A DNA stretch of 64,000 nucleotides. Source: Mycobacterium sp. GA-0227b (GTDB lineage Bacteria > Actinomycetota > Actinomycetes > Mycobacteriales > Mycobacteriaceae). Shown here in pieces: positions 60,816-64,000 of the stretch. Location: positions 1-64,000 of the forward strand of contig NZ_LQIK01000034.1 of the NCBI RefSeq assembly GCF_001499855.1, given 5' to 3'. Positions within the stretch are counted from its first letter, which is position 1. Each line of letters starts with the position of its first letter. The notes under the pieces were generated by a model that did no database searches, was not told where the DNA came from, and worked only from the letters and a program-made list of their open reading frames with translations. The translations under genes and the position numbers were made by a program.

Positions 60816-61795
60816 CGCGAGAAGCGGTCCGCCGCCGACGTCGCCAGCCCGAACGTCAACCGCTTCGCGCGCCGGGTCGCGTCGGCGAGGATTCGCTGTG
60901 GCCTCGCAGCCGTGCGCACGTCGGCCGTATCCCCCACCCGGACAACGCCTTCGGTCTGCACCCAGCAGTACACGCCGAGGCACCGCTGCGCACGCTGCGC
61001 GACCGCGCGGGTGATGCGGCGGTCGACCTCGAGACCGGGTTGGGGGCGGCTGGGCACGACACAGCGGATCGTCGGCATGGTGACCTCGAGCACCGCGCCG
61101 CCCACCGTCAGTTGCCCTCCCGTCCAGTGTGATTCGGGCAGTGCGTCGTCGGAATCATCGAGCGTCAGAACGACGTTGGGCCGGAACCGGCGTACGTCGA
61201 CGTCGGCGCCCACTGCCCCGCCGATCGTGGCAAGGCTCGTCTGGCTGATCACATGTACCGGCGCCAGGTCGACGAACATCCCCGGCGGCGTCGAGTAGCG
61301 GGCCAGCATGGCCAGATCGGACATCCGGAACATCGAGACGTCCGGGAACCCCTCGTCTTCGGTGATGCCGAAGTCCTGCCGGTAGGTCGCGATCGAGATG
61401 TTGTCACGCTCGTGCTTGCTCAGCCGATGCAGGCTGGTGTCCTCGGCCGGCGGCAGCGCGGTCAACCGGACGTCGCGGCCGGCCACTTCGGACAGCTTCG
61501 AATGGACACCGGCGTCATTGCTGGACATGACGGTGCCGTCGGGAAAGGTGATCTCGACCTCGGGCACGTTGCCGGGCCCTGCATCCGCCGCGAGTGGAGC
61601 GGCGTAGCGGGCGGTGGCGGTCAGCAGCGCCGGTATGCGCCTGGCCGACGCGGTGACGTCGCGTTCGAGGTCCCGCACGGCCCACAGCCGGTCGCCGTGC
61701 AGCCCCCGCGGTCCTATCTCGATGCGGTCGACCTGCTCGCCGCCCAGCGACTTCACCGGATACCGCCAGAGGGCCGCGACGTTGCCAATCGTCAT
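60812..61795 (-). CDS. MOSC-domain protein
   Basis: A 327-residue protein with an N-terminal MOSC_N domain (ALWRYPVKSLGGEQVD, GDRLWAV) and a C-terminal MOSC domain (FRPNVVL, RCVVPSRPQPGLEVDR with the sulfur-carrier Cys). Such proteins carry sulfur for molybdenum or iron-sulfur cofactors or reduce N-hydroxylated substrates (mARC-type). It is embedded in the sterol cluster without an obvious partner. The ATG at 61795 is chosen from the conserved start; frames upstream are unlikely. Confidence 0.86.
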   Translation of the reverse strand: MTIGNVAALWRYPVKSLGGEQVDRIEIGPRGLHGDRLWAVRDLERDVTASARRIPALLTATARYAAPLAADAGPGNVPEVEITFPDGTVMSSNDAGVHSKLSEVAGRDVRLTALPPAEDTSLHRLSKHERDNISIATYRQDFGITEDEGFPDVSMFRMSDLAMLARYSTPPGMFVDLAPVHVISQTSLATIGGAVGADVDVRRFRPNVVLTLDDSDDALPESHWTGGQLTVGGAVLEVTMPTIRCVVPSRPQPGLEVDRRITRAVAQRAQRCLGVYCWVQTEGVVRVGDTADVRTAARPQRILADATRRAKRLTFGLATSAADRFSR

Positions 61796-61876
61796 CTGAC
61801 CACCGTATCGCCCCGCGCCGGTACCTTGGGTGTTTGACCGATTGTTCAGCAACGAACGTCACGAAACGAAGATCGA

Positions 61877-62536
61877 ATGCCTGCGAACCGCCGTAATTCA
61901 TATCGGAAGTCTTTGTCCGCCATCGCTTTCGCGACGCTGGTATGCGCCGCGGGGGCCGGCTGTGAATCATCGGGGCCGGCACCCGATGGCGGCGCTCCAC
62001 GCCTGCCCGCCTTCACGACCTCACAGGCGCAGCCGGCCCCGACCACCAGCCCCACCGGCGACGCGGCACCCGAGGGTGACTACAGCGGTTTGCTGCTTCG
62101 TCCAGAAGACCTCAGCGATGCCGAGGACACCTTCGCGGTGCGCTCGACAACCCCCGGCGGTCCCGACGGGCTGCCGGGCGCAAGTGCGCTCTTCGTCAAC
62201 CAGGACGACACCCGGGCGATCTCCGACGCCATCGTGATCTATCCCGACGCCGCGACGGCGACCACGACGTTGCGTGAGGCGCTGCCGACGATCGGCACGG
62301 TCGTCGCCGGCGCGACTCCACGACCGGCCCCGGTCGGCACCGACGGCACCATGGCCATCGGCATGTCCCCCGACGGCACCAAGGCGGCCACGCTGCTGTT
62401 GTTCACGCAAGGTCCCGCGCTGGTACGCCTGGAATTCGAGAGCGCACCGGGCGACGCCACCACCGACGAGTTCGTCATCAACATCGGAAAAATGCAGCAG
62501 ATCGCGCTGCGGACCGGGCTCAGCCGATCGCAGTGA
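61877..62536 (+). CDS. Probable lipoprotein, Rv3524-like region
   Basis: A 219-residue protein with a Sec signal peptide and a loose lipobox ending at Cys29 (CAAGAGC), then a Ser/Pro/Thr-rich linker and a globular domain with GYLLLRPEDL-like sequence (GLLLRPEDLSDAEDTF). No catalytic motif is seen. Its stop is 1 bp from the stop of the convergent carbonic anhydrase-like gene. A position next to kshA and ltp3 suggests association with sterol uptake, but this is inference. Confidence 0.72.
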   Translation: MPANRRNSYRKSLSAIAFATLVCAAGAGCESSGPAPDGGAPRLPAFTTSQAQPAPTTSPTGDAAPEGDYSGLLLRPEDLSDAEDTFAVRSTTPGGPDGLPGASALFVNQDDTRAISDAIVIYPDAATATTTLREALPTIGTVVAGATPRPAPVGTDGTMAIGMSPDGTKAATLLLFTQGPALVRLEFESAPGDATTDEFVINIGKMQQIALRTGLSRSQ

Positions 62537-62537
62537 C

Positions 62538-63074
62538 TCAGCGCTCGTCGTCGACGCGCTGCAGTGACGCCGAGTACCTGCGAGCCAACTCCTGGTACGC
62601 GCCGGGATTGGTGTTCACCCACATCTCCGCGCCGGTCCCCGCGATCGGGCCGCGCACCTTCGCGGGCGACCCGGTGACCACGACCTCGTCGGGGATCTTC
62701 GTGCCACCGATGACCAGCGAGTGTGCCGCTATCAGGCTGCGCTTTCCGATGACCGCGCCGTCGAGCACCGTGCAGTGGTTGGCGAGCACCGCCTGCGCGC
62801 CGATGTGTGCTCCGTGCACCACGCACGCGTGCGCGACCGTCGCGCCTGGCCCCACGTCGACGGGAATCCCCGGCGGTGCGTGCAAAGCGCAGCCGTCCTG
62901 GACGTTTGCGCCCTCACGGATCACGATCGGCGCGAAATCGGCGCGAAGCACCGCGTTGAACCACACCGACGCGCCCGCCTCCACGTGTACGTCACCCACC
63001 AGCGTCGCAGTGGGCGCGATGAACGCGTCCGGATCGATCGTCGGAGCGCGGCCTTCGAAGGAGTACAACGGCAT
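62538..63074 (-). CDS. Gamma-carbonic anhydrase-like hexapeptide-repeat protein, Rv3525c-like
   Basis: A 178-residue left-handed beta-helix protein. His65 (CALHA), His82 and His87 (VAHACVVH) match the three zinc ligands of gamma-carbonic anhydrases. Hexapeptide turns are visible from residue 20 to 150. Some such proteins are annotated as siderophore-binding or transferase proteins; enzymatic CO2 hydration is not proven. It is divergent from kshA, and the KstR site at 63142 may control both. Confidence 0.86.
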   Translation of the reverse strand: MPLYSFEGRAPTIDPDAFIAPTATLVGDVHVEAGASVWFNAVLRADFAPIVIREGANVQDGCALHAPPGIPVDVGPGATVAHACVVHGAHIGAQAVLANHCTVLDGAVIGKRSLIAAHSLVIGGTKIPDEVVVTGSPAKVRGPIAGTGAEMWVNTNPGAYQELARRYSASLQRVDDER

Positions 63075-63141
63075 CGTTTGGTTATACCGCTGGATATACC
63101 GCAGGTAGAGGCGTTTGGATTGCGCGCCGCGCGGGAAAAAC

Positions 63142-63155
63142 TGTAACGTGTTCTA
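63142..63155. promoter_or_regulatory. KstR operator, kshA promoter
   Basis: TGTAACGTGTTCTA matches TnnAACnnGTTnnA in full. It lies in the 109-bp divergent gap, 28 bp before the kshA GTG. Confidence 0.88.
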
Positions 63156-63183
63156 GTTAGAGACACATAACGGGAGGCCCACC

Positions 63184-64000
63184 GTGACTACCGACAGTGC
63201 GGGAATTCGCGAGATCGACACCGGCGCTCTGCCCGACCGGTATGCCCGAGGCTGGCACTGCCTGGGCCCGGTGGAGAGCTACCTGGACGGGAAGCCGCAC
63301 GGCGTCGAGATCTTCGGCACCATGCTGGTGGTCTTCGCGGACTCGCACGGCGACGTGAAAGTGCTCGACGGCTACTGCCGCCACATGGGCGGAAACCTCG
63401 CCCAGGGCACGATCAAGGGCGATGAGGTGGCGTGCCCGTTCCACGACTGGCGCTGGGGCGGCGATGGCAAATGCAAGCTGGTGCCTTACGCCAAGCGCAC
63501 ACCGCGACTGGCCCGCACTCGCGCCTGGCACACCGACGTGCGCGGCGGCCTGCTGTTCGTCTGGAACGACCACGAGGGCAACCCACCGCAACCCGAGGTC
63601 CGGATCCCCGATATCCCCGAGGTCGAGAGCGACGAGTGGACCGACTGGAAGTGGAACTCGATCCTGATCGAGAACGCCAACTGCCGGGAGATCATCGACA
63701 ACGTCACCGACATGGCGCACTTCTTCTACATCCACTACGGGCTGCCGACGTACTTCAAGAACGTCTTCGAGGGCCATATCGCCTCGCAATACCTGCACAA
63801 CGTCGGTCGGCCCGACATCAGCGACATGGGCACCACGTACGGTGAGGCGCATCTCGACTCCGAGGCGTCCTACTTCGGTCCCTCGTTCATGATCAACTGG
63901 CTGCACAACAACTACGGCGGCTACAAGGCCGAGTCGATCCTGATCAACTGCCACTACCCCGTCACCCAGAACTCGTTCATGCTGCAGTGGGGCGTCATCG
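63184..64000 (+). CDS. kshA: 3-ketosteroid 9alpha-hydroxylase oxygenase, KshA (partial, runs off window)
   Basis: The first 272 codons of a Rieske oxygenase that opens ring B of the steroid nucleus together with the reductase KshB. The Rieske cluster ligands are CRH (Cys65, His67) and CPFH (Cys84, His87). The mononuclear iron site is DMAHFFYIH (Asp176, His179, His184). The GTG start is placed after the KstR operator. The gene is cut at the right edge of the window, so the C-terminus is not seen. Confidence 0.95.
   Translation, partial: MTTDSAGIREIDTGALPDRYARGWHCLGPVESYLDGKPHGVEIFGTMLVVFADSHGDVKVLDGYCRHMGGNLAQGTIKGDEVACPFHDWRWGGDGKCKLVPYAKRTPRLARTRAWHTDVRGGLLFVWNDHEGNPPQPEVRIPDIPEVESDEWTDWKWNSILIENANCREIIDNVTDMAHFFYIHYGLPTYFKNVFEGHIASQYLHNVGRPDISDMGTTYGEAHLDSEASYFGPSFMINWLHNNYGGYKAESILINCHYPVTQNSFMLQWGVI

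Overview
High-GC actinobacterial chromosome from a mycobacterium, most likely a fast-growing environmental Mycolicibacterium. The evidence is a complete mce4 sterol-import operon, KstR-type operators, F420-style LLM oxidoreductases, Culp/cutinase and small secreted mycobacterial proteins, and many GTG starts. From about 31.2 kb to the right edge the gene order follows the M. tuberculosis Rv3489-Rv3526 segment as I remember it. The PE_PGRS block after fadD17 is absent and a few genes are added.

Left part (1-12.8 kb, mixed housekeeping and accessory). It holds an OhrR-like MarR regulator, a DUF5313 membrane protein, and cobalamin-independent methionine synthase metE behind a B12 riboswitch. Next is a translationally coupled operon of a PepSY membrane protein, a PCuAC copper-chaperone lipoprotein and a Tat-exported DyP peroxidase, with a polytopic membrane protein upstream. 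Then come a 3-hydroxyisobutyrate dehydrogenase-like protein, a carboxymuconolactone decarboxylase, a cutinase, a zinc-free MDR reductase and a Ser/Thr kinase with an unusual charged extracellular tail.

Middle part (12.9-31.2 kb). An LLM flavoprotein overlaps a TreS-like GH13 enzyme. These are followed by a tiny zinc ribbon, a VanX-like dipeptidase, an XdhC maturation factor and a molybdenum hydroxylase operon (large subunit, CoxG, FAD subunit, [2Fe-2S] subunit) with an AYRGPW active-site loop, so not a form I CO dehydrogenase. Then come ctaD, a Gre-family factor, a DadA-like oxidase with a PucR regulator, an SDR, an enoyl-CoA hydratase, and two tandem Rv3491-like secreted proteins.

Right part (31.2-64 kb, sterol catabolism). 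Rv3489-like protein and otsA are followed on the opposite strand by fdxD-hsd4A-yrbE4AB-mce4ABCDEF and two Mce-associated genes, which together import cholesterol. Facing them are fadE26-fadE27-fadD17, then an NPD flavoprotein with fadD19, echA19, cyp142 with an acetoacetate decarboxylase-like gene, an LLM protein, a two-domain DUF35 protein with ltp4-ltp3, an LLM, a KSI-like protein, a MOSC protein, a lipoprotein, a gamma-carbonic anhydrase-like protein and the start of kshA (cut by the window edge). Six good matches to the KstR operator TnnAACnnGTTnnA sit at the promoters of these units, so import, side-chain oxidation, side-chain cleavage and ring opening look co-regulated. A truncated AraC regulator fused to a foreign tail marks a deletion scar after fadD17. 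No tRNA, rRNA, CRISPR array, prophage or intact IS was seen.
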